Part shown: positions 9,056 to 18,413 of the stretch, one piece after another
Layout: each line of letters opens with the position of its first letter
Position numbering within the stretch: the stretch's first letter is position 1
Assembly (NCBI GenBank): GCA_000156115.1
Contig: DS995276.1
Span: 3,160,696 to 3,224,695 of the forward strand
Reading direction: 5' to 3'
Origin: Rhodobacteraceae bacterium HTCC2083
Lineage (GTDB): Bacteria; Pseudomonadota; Alphaproteobacteria; Rhodobacterales; Rhodobacteraceae
DNA: 64,000 nucleotides
The notes under the pieces: model-generated
Told to the model about the DNA's origin: nothing
The model's input: the letters and a program-made list of their open reading frames with translations, nothing else
The model's database searches: none
Position numbers and translations under genes: made by a program

Positions 9056-9685
9056 TCAATTTTTTATATCAAACATCGAATTCGATCCTAAAAAGGCAAG
9101 AGCTTTCATCGAAGCCGGTCTTCTGCCAATCCGTTCAAGCCAAAGCTCAAGGTTGTTCGCGCCTTTTATCGTCAAGCCAAGATGGTCGTGAATATGCAGC
9201 CATGGGAAAAGTGAGATATCTGCAATGCTGTAGTTCTTTCCGCAGATGAACTGTCTGCCTTTCAACTGATCGTCTAAATGTTGAATTGTGCGATTTGCAA
9301 TCGTGCGGAGGTGTGTCAAAGCTTGAGTGTTTGGTTGTTTTGCAAGCTTGTTCCAATATTCGATTTGCCCAAAATGAGGTCCTTGGGTGGAAGCTTGATA
9401 AAAGAGCCACGAAATCATGCAGCCATATTCCTTTGGATCTTCAGGAAGCCCCCAATTCATTTTGTGGGCCAAGCTCATCAGGATAGCATTAGACTCAGTC
9501 TGGTGCTGGCTTCCATCTCTCAAGACAGGCACTTTTCCCGCGGGATTAATGTCGAGAAATTCGGGCTTATGTTGTTCTCCCGCACGAATATTGATCGGAA
9601 CAAATTCAAACTCCGCGTCGGTTTCCATCAGCAACATCAACACTTTAAGTGTATTGATCGTGTCATAACCGAATAGCTGCATCAT
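9056..9685 (-). CDS. Glutathione S-transferase family protein
   Basis: 209 residues. N-terminal thioredoxin-like domain (about 1-80) with the cis-proline motif NPAGKVPVLRDG and the glutathione-contacting ESNAI (usual form ESxAI); C-terminal all-alpha domain (90-200) with the N-capping region YSIADISLFPWL. Conjugates or reduces substrates with glutathione in the cytoplasm; substrate unknown. Starts 3 bases after the stop of the ABC ATPase gene on the same strand, so it is the last gene of that operon. This co-location hints at a glutathione- or thiol-related role for the transporter. Confidence 0.88.
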   Translation of the reverse strand: MMQLFGYDTINTLKVLMLLMETDAEFEFVPINIRAGEQHKPEFLDINPAGKVPVLRDGSQHQTESNAILMSLAHKMNWGLPEDPKEYGCMISWLFYQASTQGPHFGQIEYWNKLAKQPNTQALTHLRTIANRTIQHLDDQLKGRQFICGKNYSIADISLFPWLHIHDHLGLTIKGANNLELWLERIGRRPASMKALAFLGSNSMFDIKN

Positions 9686-9688
9686 GGT

Positions 9689-11371
9689 TTATGTCTGCCA
9701 CGTCGTCGGCATCACAGGCGTAAGGTCCAGCAACGACTTTGTGTAGTCCGCTTGTGGTGCTGTGTAGAGTGCGTTTGTTTCGCCAACTTCTTCGATCTTG
9801 CCACTTCGCAGCACGGCCGTGTCGTCTGCCATCTGGCGCACAACAGCGAGGTTATGGCTGATGAACAAAATCGTCAGGCCAAACTTCGCTTGCAAGTCTT
9901 TCAAGAGATTCAATATTTCAGCCTGTATTGAAACGTCCAATGCGGATGTCGGCTCATCACAGATCAAAAAGCGTGGACGCGCCAAAAGTGCGCGCGCAAC
10001 TGCGATGCGTTGACGTTGGCCACCGGAGAATTGGTGCGGGTATTTCGAGATTGCATCAGGCTGCATCCCAACCAGTGATAGCATTGAGGCCGCCAGTTTC
10101 TCGCGTTCTTGCTCGTCTTTCACAAAGCCGTAAAACCACAAGGGCTCTGTCAATATGTCCCCGATGCGGTGGCGCGAATTCAGGCTAGAATACGGATCTT
10201 GAAACACCATTTGGGTTAGCTGCCGAGATGGGTGCTGACGACTACGCGACTTGCCATAAGGCAGCACGTCATCCCCTAGCTCCATGGTGCCACTACTCGG
10301 AGTCACCAATCCGGTGATCGCTTTGGCAAGCGTCGATTTGCCAGACCCGCTTTCACCAACGAGCCCCATAATCGAGCCCGGTTTGATGTTTAGCGTCACA
10401 TCATCCAAAGCAACATAGGGCGGCGGTTTGCGAAAAATTGACGTGCGTGGCCCTGCAAATTTAACGCTAAGGCCTGTCAGAGAGAGGCCCGTTCGCGCGT
10501 GTTGAGAGCCTTCAAGCAACCAATTCTCAGCCATAGCGCCATTGCTCGCAATCGTGTTATCAGCTTCAGGAACGCGAAAGCGATCTATCTTGCGATCTAG
10601 AGGTGGCACTGAATCCATCAGCTGTTGGGTATAGTGATGCTGAGGTTTACCCAAGACTTGAGCAGTGACGCCCGTTTCCATCACGCGTCCTTTGCGCATA
10701 ACTGTGACGCGGTCTGCCACTTGCGCAATCACACCAATGTCGTGGGTGATCAACATGAAGGCAATTTGGCGCTCTTTCGCCAATCTTTGGATCAAATCGA
10801 GTACCTGCGATTGCACCGCTACATCAAGCGCCGTCGTTGGTTCATCCGCAATGACCAATTCGGGATCGGTGCTTATGGCCAGCGCAATGACCACCCGTTG
10901 GCGCATGCCACCAGAGAACTGATGCGGATAGGCTTTGATCCGCTCAGTCGCGTTTTTGATGCCAATCTCTTCAAGCAAATCAACGGCGCGATTACGGGCT
11001 TCGCTTTCGCTGACAGTGGAATGAGTTTGAATGGTTTCGATCAGTTGGCGTTCAATCGTCATCAACGGATTCAAGCTAGTTTGAGGATCTTGAAAGATCA
11101 TCGAAATGCGACCGCCGCGCACTTTATGAGCCTCAGCAGGGCTGAGGTTGCGCAAGTCGGTATCACCCAGTGTAAGGGTTCCATTCGCGACATACCCCGG
11201 AGATTGCAACAGACCGATGACCGCCGCGCCGACTGTGGATTTGCCTGCGCCACTTTCCCCGACAAGCCCGTGAATTTCACCGGGTTTGATGGTCATGTCG
11301 ACGTCTTCGATTGCAGTAAAATCTCCAAAACGCGTTGGGAACTTAACCGAAAGATCTTTGATCGTAAGCAT
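9689..11371 (-). CDS. ABC transporter ATP-binding protein, fused double ATPase (DppDF/GsiA type)
   Basis: 560 residues holding two nucleotide-binding domains in one chain. First domain: Walker A GESGAGKST, signature FSGGMRQR, Walker B LVIADEPTTALD. Second domain (from about residue 300): GESGSGKST, FSGGQRQR, LICDEPTSALD. Oligopeptide/dipeptide family. Fused ATPases of this type occur in GsiA (glutathione import) and YejF. It powers the two permeases encoded just upstream; its ATG follows the permease stop directly. Confidence 0.92.
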   Translation of the reverse strand: MLTIKDLSVKFPTRFGDFTAIEDVDMTIKPGEIHGLVGESGAGKSTVGAAVIGLLQSPGYVANGTLTLGDTDLRNLSPAEAHKVRGGRISMIFQDPQTSLNPLMTIERQLIETIQTHSTVSESEARNRAVDLLEEIGIKNATERIKAYPHQFSGGMRQRVVIALAISTDPELVIADEPTTALDVAVQSQVLDLIQRLAKERQIAFMLITHDIGVIAQVADRVTVMRKGRVMETGVTAQVLGKPQHHYTQQLMDSVPPLDRKIDRFRVPEADNTIASNGAMAENWLLEGSQHARTGLSLTGLSVKFAGPRTSIFRKPPPYVALDDVTLNIKPGSIMGLVGESGSGKSTLAKAITGLVTPSSGTMELGDDVLPYGKSRSRQHPSRQLTQMVFQDPYSSLNSRHRIGDILTEPLWFYGFVKDEQEREKLAASMLSLVGMQPDAISKYPHQFSGGQRQRIAVARALLARPRFLICDEPTSALDVSIQAEILNLLKDLQAKFGLTILFISHNLAVVRQMADDTAVLRSGKIEEVGETNALYTAPQADYTKSLLDLTPVMPTTWQT

Positions 11372-12277
11372 CTAGCGTAACCTCGGATTAAAGACGTCAC
11401 GCAAGAAATCACCAAGGATGTTGATCGACACCACAAGCGCAACAAGAAACAATGTCGGAATCCACAAGATCCACCACTCACCTGACAGCAGAAATTGCAT
11501 ACCAATGCGGATCAGCGTGCCAAGGCTAGGGCTGTCGGCGGGTAAACCTATCCCGAGGAAAGACAATGTAGCTTCCAGCAAAATAGCGGAGGCGAGGTCG
11601 ACGGTCATGATCACCAATAGTGGCCCAAGAATGTTGGGCAAGATATGAACAAACATGACTCGGGTCGGGCGCTGCCCCATCATGATCGCGGCCTGAACGT
11701 ATTCCTTGTTCATTTGCAGGAACGTAGATGCGCGTGCGGTTCGTGCAAAGTTCACCCAAAGTGACAAAGCAATAGCCAAAGTTAGAACAGCAACCCGTAA
11801 GTCTTGTTGTATCGAAGCAGGCAAAATACCCCGAGCAATGCCGTCTATAAGCAGAGCTGTCAGGATCGCGGGCAAGGCAAGTTGCACATCAGCAATACGC
11901 ATCACAATGGCATCGAACCGACCGCCGTAGTATCCGGCAGCAAGGCCAAGGCCAACCCCAAGAACCGCAGCAATGCTCAACGCAGACAAGCCGATCACGA
12001 GCGACAATCGCGCGCCATAAAGTATCGACGAAATCATATCGCGACCCTGATCATCAGTTCCCAAGATGAATTTAGGGTTCGCACCGTCCTCCCAAGCAGG
12101 TGGCAGTAAACCGTCAAAAAGGCTGAACGACGCCAGATCGTAAGGGTTGACCAACGCGATCCATGGCGCAAACACGGCACCTACAAAGATCAATGCTGCG
12201 ACAATAGCCGCAATAATAGCGGCTGGAGAATGCACAAAAAGCCAGAGACCTTCGTACTTCTTTACGAACGCGATCAT
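11372..12277 (-). CDS. ABC transporter permease (DppC family)
   Basis: 301 residues with about six membrane helices and the coupling (EAA-type) loop around YVQAAIMMGQRPTRVMFVHILPN. Inner-membrane subunit of a peptide-type importer. Its start overlaps the stop of the upstream permease by 4 bases (ATGA), consistent with coupled translation. Confidence 0.92.
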   Translation of the reverse strand: MIAFVKKYEGLWLFVHSPAAIIAAIVAALIFVGAVFAPWIALVNPYDLASFSLFDGLLPPAWEDGANPKFILGTDDQGRDMISSILYGARLSLVIGLSALSIAAVLGVGLGLAAGYYGGRFDAIVMRIADVQLALPAILTALLIDGIARGILPASIQQDLRVAVLTLAIALSLWVNFARTARASTFLQMNKEYVQAAIMMGQRPTRVMFVHILPNILGPLLVIMTVDLASAILLEATLSFLGIGLPADSPSLGTLIRIGMQFLLSGEWWILWIPTLFLVALVVSINILGDFLRDVFNPRLR

Positions 12278-13248
12278 GACACGTCCTTGATCCGTAGGCG
12301 TGGATCAATAGCCACATAAAGTAGATCAACAACGAGGTTTACCAGTACAAAGAAGAACGCGATGACAACAAGATAGACACCCATGACAGGAATATCGACA
12401 AAGCGGATCGATTCAAGGAATAACAACCCCATACCGGGCCACTGAAAGACGCTTTCAGTCACAATAGAAAAGGCGATGACGCCCCCGAATTGCAACCCAA
12501 TGATTGTAATCACTGGCACCATCGTATTCGCGAGCGCATGTCTGTAATGAAGGCTCGCCGTCGGCACACCTCGGGCCATCGCGAAACGAATGTAGTCAGA
12601 TCGCATAACTTCCGTCATCTCTGCACGGACCAGTCGCATTGTCAGGGTGAGTTGATAAACGCCAAGGGTGATAGCAGGAAGCAACAACGCGCGCCATCCA
12701 TCGACGCTAAACAGAGAGCTTTCCCAGCCACCTATTTGAACCGTGCCTCCGCGACCGAATGTGGGGAGCCAGCCCAATTGCACGCCAAATATAAAGATCA
12801 ACATGATCCCAATCACAAATGTCGGAATCGACACGCCCACAAGAGTTGTCATCAAGATGGTTTGTGTCAGCACGCCTCGCGGCTTTAGCGCTGTGTAGAC
12901 GCCCGCAGGTATGCCTACGAGAAGCGAAATGATCAAAGCGACCACTCCCAATTCCAATGTCGCAGGAATGCGACTTGCGATCATTTTAGCCACAGGTTGC
13001 CGCGTGCGGTAAGAAAACCCGAAATCGCCTTTCAGTAGGTCGCCCGTGAAGCGCGTGAATTGATATATAAACGGATCGTTGAGACCCAGTTCTTCACGTA
13101 ACCGTTCTTGGTCTTTGACAGAGGTTTCGACACCTGTCATCTGGGTGATCGGGTCTCCAACGAAGCGGAACAAAGAAAATGCTAAAAAGGCGACGGCCAG
13201 CATCACAAAGACAGATTGGACCATCCGCTTTAAGATAAAATATACCAT
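12274..13248 (-). CDS. ABC transporter permease (DppB family)
   Basis: 324 residues. DppB-type N-terminus (MVYFILKRMVQSVFVMLAV) followed by the conserved DP-containing segment LGLNDPFIYQF, six membrane helices and the EAA-type loop RFAMARGVPTASLHYRHALAN. Inner-membrane partner of the DppC-type permease. It lies 23 bases downstream of the binding-protein gene. Confidence 0.92.
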   Translation of the reverse strand: MVYFILKRMVQSVFVMLAVAFLAFSLFRFVGDPITQMTGVETSVKDQERLREELGLNDPFIYQFTRFTGDLLKGDFGFSYRTRQPVAKMIASRIPATLELGVVALIISLLVGIPAGVYTALKPRGVLTQTILMTTLVGVSIPTFVIGIMLIFIFGVQLGWLPTFGRGGTVQIGGWESSLFSVDGWRALLLPAITLGVYQLTLTMRLVRAEMTEVMRSDYIRFAMARGVPTASLHYRHALANTMVPVITIIGLQFGGVIAFSIVTESVFQWPGMGLLFLESIRFVDIPVMGVYLVVIAFFFVLVNLVVDLLYVAIDPRLRIKDVS

Positions 13249-13271
13249 CGCCTTCTTGCCCTAGTTTTGGA

Positions 13272-14843
13272 TCAGTTCACTGTAACCCAGCGCAGCATAA
13301 AGAAGTTATCTGCACGTTGTGTCAGATCGACATTGTCCTTCGCAGCCCAAATCAGGGGCTGTGTGTAAAGCGGGATATAGGCCAGTTCTTCTTGCGTGAT
13401 TGCAACGACTTCATCGACCAAAGCTTGGCGCGCTGAAGGATCAATCTCTTGTTGAATTTGCGGGAGCAATTCGTCCACACGGGCGTTTGAATAACCACCA
13501 AAGTTCCAAGAGCCGAGTTTTTTGTCATTGTCTTGGCTGTGCAGCAAGAAGCGGATCGGGTGCTCCATGTCAAACGTGCCTGGGGACCATCCCAATAGGT
13601 ACATATCGAAGTCGTCAGCGCGAAGCTGTGGCCAGTAATCGCGCACAGGACCCGTGCTGAGTTCAGCGTTCAAACCAACAGCGGCAAACATCGACGCCGC
13701 TGCACGGCACAACGCTTCATCGTTGATGTAGCGATCATTCGGGCATTTCAGACCGAAAGAGAAGCCATCGGGATACCCAGCTTCGGCAAGCAACGCTTTT
13801 GCGCGTTCAGGATCAAATGCAGGGCGATCTTGGTTTGCTTCGGAAAAACCTGAAATGCCTGCTGGTACCAACTGGCTTGCTGTTTCGATTTTGCCTCGGA
13901 ACAATACACGATCAATCGATGCGAGATCTAAAGCATGAGCAGCCGCAAGACGTACACGCGGGTCCGCAAACGGGTTCGCGTCCTTTACGTCAGCAGAATA
14001 AAGGAGCGCCTCATGCTCATGGCCAAAGCCAAACATGATGACTCGGGTTTCTTCACCTTCTAGCACCTTAAACCCATCACGACCTTCAACTTGCGCGATG
14101 TCCTGAAGAGGGATTGGCTGGATGAAGTCAACTTCGCCAGACAAAAGTGCTGCAAGCCCAGTGGCAGAGTTTCCGATGGGCGTAAACACGGCCTCAGAAA
14201 CGTTGTGCGAGGCTTCGTCCCACCAGTTCGCATTCGATGAAAGCGTCGTGCGCACGCCAGGATCACGGCTGACCAAAGTGAACGGCCCTGTTCCATTGAC
14301 GTTCATCGTCGCGAAATTTTCTGCATCGCGAGCGGGCAACGAAGCGTCATTTGCTTCTGCCCAACCTTTATCAAGGATCATGAAGTTCGCGATTGAGTCA
14401 GGAAACAACGGGTTTGGCGCGGTGGTAACAAAATCAATTGTAAAGTCATTTACGACACGCACGTCAGACACCGGCGCAAACCATGAGCGCACATCGGCTG
14501 CTTCGTTAGAAGCGCGTTGATAAGAAAACATCACATCCTCGGATGTGAAAGCTGCGCCGTCTTGGAACGTGACACCTTCGCGCAAGGTGAAGCGCCAACC
14601 ATTTTCGCCCTCAAGAGGGGCCCATGATGTCGCCAGCGATGGTTCGATCGACATACCCTGACCGCGTCGCACAAGGCCCTCATAGACGTTGTTCAAGAAC
14701 GAAAGCACAGGTGCTGAATTTACAGCATGTGGGTCCATCGTTTGAGGATCAGTGTTGGACGCCCAACGAAATGTTTCTGCGGATGCGCCCATTGCTGACA
14801 TGCTCAGCGCGCCTCCGAGTAAAGCTAATTTGAGTGTTTTCAT
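13272..14843 (-). CDS. ABC transporter substrate-binding protein (family 5, peptide/glutathione type)
   Basis: Periplasmic solute receptor of SBP family 5. The ATG at 14843 gives a clear Sec signal peptide (MKTLKLALLGGALSMSAMGASA) and has the ribosome-binding site GGAGAGAAG; an in-frame upstream start at 14873 would put 10 extra residues before it. Typical features are LDPHAVN-like WASNTDPQTMDPHAV near the N-terminus, GLVRRGQGMSIEPSLA, and WRFTLREGVTFQDGAAFTSEDV. About 523 residues. First gene of the five-gene ABC/GST operon. Substrate unknown; peptides or glutathione are the candidates. Confidence 0.9.
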   Translation of the reverse strand: MKTLKLALLGGALSMSAMGASAETFRWASNTDPQTMDPHAVNSAPVLSFLNNVYEGLVRRGQGMSIEPSLATSWAPLEGENGWRFTLREGVTFQDGAAFTSEDVMFSYQRASNEAADVRSWFAPVSDVRVVNDFTIDFVTTAPNPLFPDSIANFMILDKGWAEANDASLPARDAENFATMNVNGTGPFTLVSRDPGVRTTLSSNANWWDEASHNVSEAVFTPIGNSATGLAALLSGEVDFIQPIPLQDIAQVEGRDGFKVLEGEETRVIMFGFGHEHEALLYSADVKDANPFADPRVRLAAAHALDLASIDRVLFRGKIETASQLVPAGISGFSEANQDRPAFDPERAKALLAEAGYPDGFSFGLKCPNDRYINDEALCRAAASMFAAVGLNAELSTGPVRDYWPQLRADDFDMYLLGWSPGTFDMEHPIRFLLHSQDNDKKLGSWNFGGYSNARVDELLPQIQQEIDPSARQALVDEVVAITQEELAYIPLYTQPLIWAAKDNVDLTQRADNFFMLRWVTVN

Positions 14844-14937
14844 TCTTCTCTCCGTTGGTGTTAAGCGTTCCATTGAAGTTGGCAGTCAATCACGCCTATC
14901 CAAGTCGAGCAATAGAGGATGGCCAAGGATTACCTTA

Positions 14938-14973
14938 GTTGGGCGTTCATCAAAAGTTGGGCGTTCATCAAAT
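14938..14973. repeat. 18-bp tandem duplication in the divergent promoter region
   Basis: Two head-to-tail copies of GTTGGGCGTTCATCAAA(A/T), 18 bases each, differing at the last base. They sit in the 273-base gap between the ABC operon (minus strand) and the carboxyltransferase gene (plus strand). Could be a duplicated regulator site or a replication slip. Confidence 0.6.
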
Positions 14974-15116
14974 CGGCACGACGCCGCTCGAAAATTAGTA
15001 AGCGTCACAATATCAGCGGAGTCGCAGTTTGAATAAGAAGCGCTTGTTCGTATTGATGCGGCGGTCAATTATGATGAAACCGCCCAACCGCGTAAGAGAC
15101 CTTTAGGAGAAATCTA

Positions 15117-16883
15117 ATGACAACATTAAAGGCCGAAAGCACAGCGATCATCTCCGAAGTGCGCGTCAAAGAAGGCGACGCCGTATCCCAAGGGGCTGTT
15201 TTGCTTGTGACTGAATTGATGAAAATGCAGCATGAAATCCGATCCCAAATCTCGGGATTGGTCCAAGCGATACACGTCGCACCGAGCGATGAGGTCGCAA
15301 GTGGTACGCCTTTGATTACGCTATTACCTGGTGACGTCGCCACCGAAATATCTGATGCGTCAGATGCTGAGCGATCTGACTTGTCGGCCTACGATGAGCG
15401 TATGGCACTCCTAGAAGATACAGCAAGACAGGACGCAGTTGCCAAGCGGCATACACAAGGCGGACGTACCGCGCGCGAAAATATCGCCGATCTCTTTGAT
15501 AAGGATAGTTTTCAAGAATACGGTGCCCTAGCCATTGCCGCACAGAGGACACAGCGACCTCTTGAAGACTTAACAAATCGCACCCAAGGTGATGGAATCA
15601 TCTGTGGAATTGGAACTGTCAACGGGCGTCGTGTCGCCGCAATGGTCGTAGATTACATGGTTATGGCAGGTACTCAGGGGTACAATCACCACCGCAAAAT
15701 GGACCGGCTGATTGATGTGGCCACGCGCGATAGTCTGCCGATTGTTCTTTTTGCTGAAGGTGGCGGAGGGCGGCCCAATGACTATGATGTGGCACCGCTG
15801 ATGTCAGCTTGGCTTAACGTCACTTCCTTTAGTCGTTTTGCAGCGCACAAGGGTCCAAAAATTGGCATCGCGCATGGCTTTTGTTTTGCTGGGAATGCTG
15901 CACTTTTCGGCGTCTGCGATATTCGTATCGCTACGAAAAAGAGTTGGATAGGCATGGGCGGCCCTGCAATGATTGAAGGTGGCGGCCTTGGTAAAGTAGC
16001 TGCAAACGAGATTGGCCCGTCTGATGTACAAGTTAAAACTGGGTTGCTCGATCTTCTGCTCGACGATGAAGCCGCCGCAACCCAAGCGACCAAGCAGATC
16101 CTTGAATTGTCTCTCGCGCAGACGCCTCCTGATCCTTCGCTTGAGAGAGGAGAAAGTCTGCAAAACATCGTACCAACAGATAGAAAGAAAGCCTATGACA
16201 TGCGCGACGCGGTCTCGGCTATTGCCGATCCAGAAAGTTTTCTGGAAATTGGACAAGGCTTCGGCTTCGGTGCGATTTGTGGATTTGCGCGTGTAAAAGG
16301 CCGTGCGGTGGGGGTTTTTGCGAATAACCCGCTGCATCTTGGCGGTGCCATAGACGGGGACGCTAGTACCAAGGGCGCGCGTTTTTTGGAACTGTGCGAT
16401 AAATGGCGGCTCCCAATGGTAACGCTTTGCGATACGCCGGGTTTCATGGTTGGGCCGGATATCGAAGAGGCCGGCCAAGTGGCGAAGGTTTCACGACTTT
16501 TTGTCGCGGGCTCGCGGTTTTCGCAATCACTTGTTACTGTCATTTTGCGAAAGGGCTATGGCCTTGGCGCAATGGCAATGGCTGGTGGTGGATTCAGCCG
16601 TCCTGTCTATTGCTGCGCATGGCCTACGGGAGAAGTCGGAGCCATGGGTTTGGAGGGAGCAGTACGATTAGGCTATCGTGACCAACTTTCGGAAATCGCA
16701 GATCCAAAAGCTCGTGATATTGAATATCGCCGCCTTGTAGATAAACTCTATGAACGTGGCTCGGCTTTAAACGCGGCAAGTCTTCTGGAATTTGACGCGG
16801 TCATAGATCCAAAGACGACGCGGGATGTGATTGATAAAGCTTTGTGGTCTGATCAGGCCGCAAACTTAAAGGTGATAAACTAA
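15117..16883 (+). CDS. Biotinyl-domain / carboxyltransferase fusion (acyl-CoA carboxylase type)
   Basis: 588 residues. Residues 1-72 are a biotinyl/lipoyl domain with the attachment motif ELMKM (biotin on the lysine). From about 90 onward it is a carboxyltransferase of the propionyl/acetyl-CoA carboxylase beta-chain family with both crotonase-fold halves, including the glycine-rich GGGGRPNDYD and GFCFAGNAALFG and the C-terminal half LCDTPGFMVGP. A biotin carboxylase must act in trans; none is encoded nearby. Good ribosome-binding site (AGGAGA, 8 bases upstream). Divergent from the ABC operon. The acyl-CoA substrate is unknown. Confidence 0.85.
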   Translation: MTTLKAESTAIISEVRVKEGDAVSQGAVLLVTELMKMQHEIRSQISGLVQAIHVAPSDEVASGTPLITLLPGDVATEISDASDAERSDLSAYDERMALLEDTARQDAVAKRHTQGGRTARENIADLFDKDSFQEYGALAIAAQRTQRPLEDLTNRTQGDGIICGIGTVNGRRVAAMVVDYMVMAGTQGYNHHRKMDRLIDVATRDSLPIVLFAEGGGGRPNDYDVAPLMSAWLNVTSFSRFAAHKGPKIGIAHGFCFAGNAALFGVCDIRIATKKSWIGMGGPAMIEGGGLGKVAANEIGPSDVQVKTGLLDLLLDDEAAATQATKQILELSLAQTPPDPSLERGESLQNIVPTDRKKAYDMRDAVSAIADPESFLEIGQGFGFGAICGFARVKGRAVGVFANNPLHLGGAIDGDASTKGARFLELCDKWRLPMVTLCDTPGFMVGPDIEEAGQVAKVSRLFVAGSRFSQSLVTVILRKGYGLGAMAMAGGGFSRPVYCCAWPTGEVGAMGLEGAVRLGYRDQLSEIADPKARDIEYRRLVDKLYERGSALNAASLLEFDAVIDPKTTRDVIDKALWSDQAANLKVIN

Positions 16884-17546
16884 CGAACTCGGTGATTGCA
16901 GTGCATGCCTCGAAAGCGGGATGCCACCGCACCAACGCGTGCAACTGAATGAAAGCCCGGTTTGGGCCGCGAGTACCCGAGATCTCAGATCGGTGGTGCC
17001 GCGCGTTGAGTGATCGATTTTCTGGCCGTAACCCTTTCACGGTGTATCATATAGAGTCCTGAATCCATGATTATGGCGATGCCGATCAAGCTTACTGCCT
17101 TAGGCCAGTAGGAGAGACAAGGGCAGACGTGGCAAACAGCTTGCTCGTTTCGCGAGGCCTGCCGCGCCATGCCGATGGACAACCATTTAGGGGTATGTCT
17201 GTGTATGTCCGTCTAGATTGGACGCTGCCTTTGATTGAGAACCCAATTTGCGCCAGTAGTCTTGAGCGCTCCTCTAGCCATCTAGGCACGAGAGGTCGAG
17301 ACTGATTGGTGAGGACACTTCGCGAAGGCCAACGCGGGATCAGCCACAGTAGAGCGAGGGGAGCGATTTCTACATAACTTACATAGCCAATGCTTGCCTC
17401 ACCCCCCTTGATTCCAATTACCTCTTAATAACTTCATAAAAACAGTGGTTTAGGGGTGGGTAATAAGGTTCAGCTTAAAGGCTCAACTTGCTCCACCTCT
17501 TCCCCCTAATTGGACTGGAAATAGCGCCGCGGCGGTTTGCTCCACC
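16884..17546. other. Gene-free stretch with a dispersed repeat
   Basis: No convincing gene on either strand. It contains copy B of the 67-bp repeat (17138-17204) and, near 17520, a short CCGCGGCGG/CCACCGTGG-rich segment. It probably represents decayed mobile DNA leading into the integrase remnant. Confidence 0.5.
17138..17204. repeat. 67-bp dispersed repeat, copy B
   Basis: Same strand and same length as copy A at 8987-9053, with 60 of 67 identical bases and no gaps. The flanks of the two copies differ, so this is a discrete repeat rather than part of a long duplication. Confidence 0.6.
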
Positions 17547-17789
17547 GTGGCGCTCTTCTCTTTTTTGCGTATCAAAGTGGTAGTTTTGGCTCAGGTAAGG
17601 GGAGTGCAAAGATCGTCCTCCCTAAGACATAGCTTCAGAGACCGCCTGAGCGACTCTGACGTACCTTTAGAAGCCATAGATCAAGCTGGTGGATGGTCGT
17701 CTGTAGGGGGCGTAGGCACCAACTACGGTAAAGGCTACAGTCTGCCTAAACTCGCTGAGTACCTACGCAGGATAGGCTCAATCTCATGA
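17547..17789 (+). pseudogene. C-terminal remnant of a tyrosine recombinase (integrase)
   Basis: From about residue 24 of this frame the sequence is the catalytic end of a phage-type integrase. It has LRHSFRDRL (HxxR, H28/R31), then AIDQAGGWSSV (the conserved Trp), then NYGKGYSL with the nucleophile Tyr at 60. The first 20 residues do not fit, and nothing upstream continues the domain, so this is a 5'-truncated relic. It may be the integrase of an element once attached at tRNA-Ser. Confidence 0.7.
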
Positions 17790-18054
17790 CGGACAGAGGC
17801 AAGCGCTAATCGTCATTTATACTTGGCTCCGGCAATGCAATTGCGTCTGACCAAATCACGTACTGACTATGAGCCCGCCAGTTCCAGAAATATTTCCCAA
17901 ATATGGGGTACATAAATCGGGCTGGACATGGTCTTCCTACATGAGATAACGGTCCTAATCAGTTAAAAAATTCAAAAAACGTTTCTTCGTCAGTGCGTTA
18001 CTTTAAAAGTCTTAGAGAAAGCATAGACGTCGTGCTCAGGGAAAACACTAAAAA
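17790..18054. other. Intergenic region upstream of dgkA
   Basis: 265 bases, AT-rich, no gene seen. It holds the perfect inverted repeat ATATTTCCCAAATAT near 17891. Probably contains the promoter of dgkA and the downstream transferase gene. Confidence 0.4.
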
Positions 18055-18411
18055 ATGGTACGTCTTATTTTTGTTAAGCTTGGGTATTCCTTTTCAGGAC
18101 TATGTGAAACATGGCGAACAGAACTAAGTTTTAGGCAATGGTTTTTTCTAGTGATAGGGTCGGACCTTGTGGCGCTGTTTATTTCCCCAAATATCACCTT
18201 GACTACACTAGTTGTTGCGTTCGGGTTTTTGATTTTGGCGGCCGAACTTATAAATACAGCAGTCGAAGCGATCGTAGACAAAACAACTCCAGAAATACAC
18301 GAGCTTGCTAAAAAGTCCAAAGACGCAGCAAGTGCGATGACCTTTGTGACATTGTTAGGACTGGTGTCTGTCTGGGTTGGACTTTTAATAAGCATAATAG
18401 GAAATAAATAA
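18055..18411 (+). CDS. dgkA: Diacylglycerol kinase
   Basis: 118-residue inner-membrane enzyme of the prokaryotic DgkA family that phosphorylates diacylglycerol to phosphatidate. It has three membrane helices, with the family motifs ELINTAVEAIVD and HELAKKSKDAASA carrying the catalytic Glu/Asn/Lys/Asp set. It is followed 2 bases later by a phosphoglycerol-transferase-like gene, which makes metabolic sense because such enzymes release diacylglycerol. The region is more AT-rich than the core genes, suggesting transfer. Confidence 0.92.
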   Translation: MVRLIFVKLGYSFSGLCETWRTELSFRQWFFLVIGSDLVALFISPNITLTTLVVAFGFLILAAELINTAVEAIVDKTTPEIHELAKKSKDAASAMTFVTLLGLVSVWVGLLISIIGNK

Positions 18412-18413
18412 TT

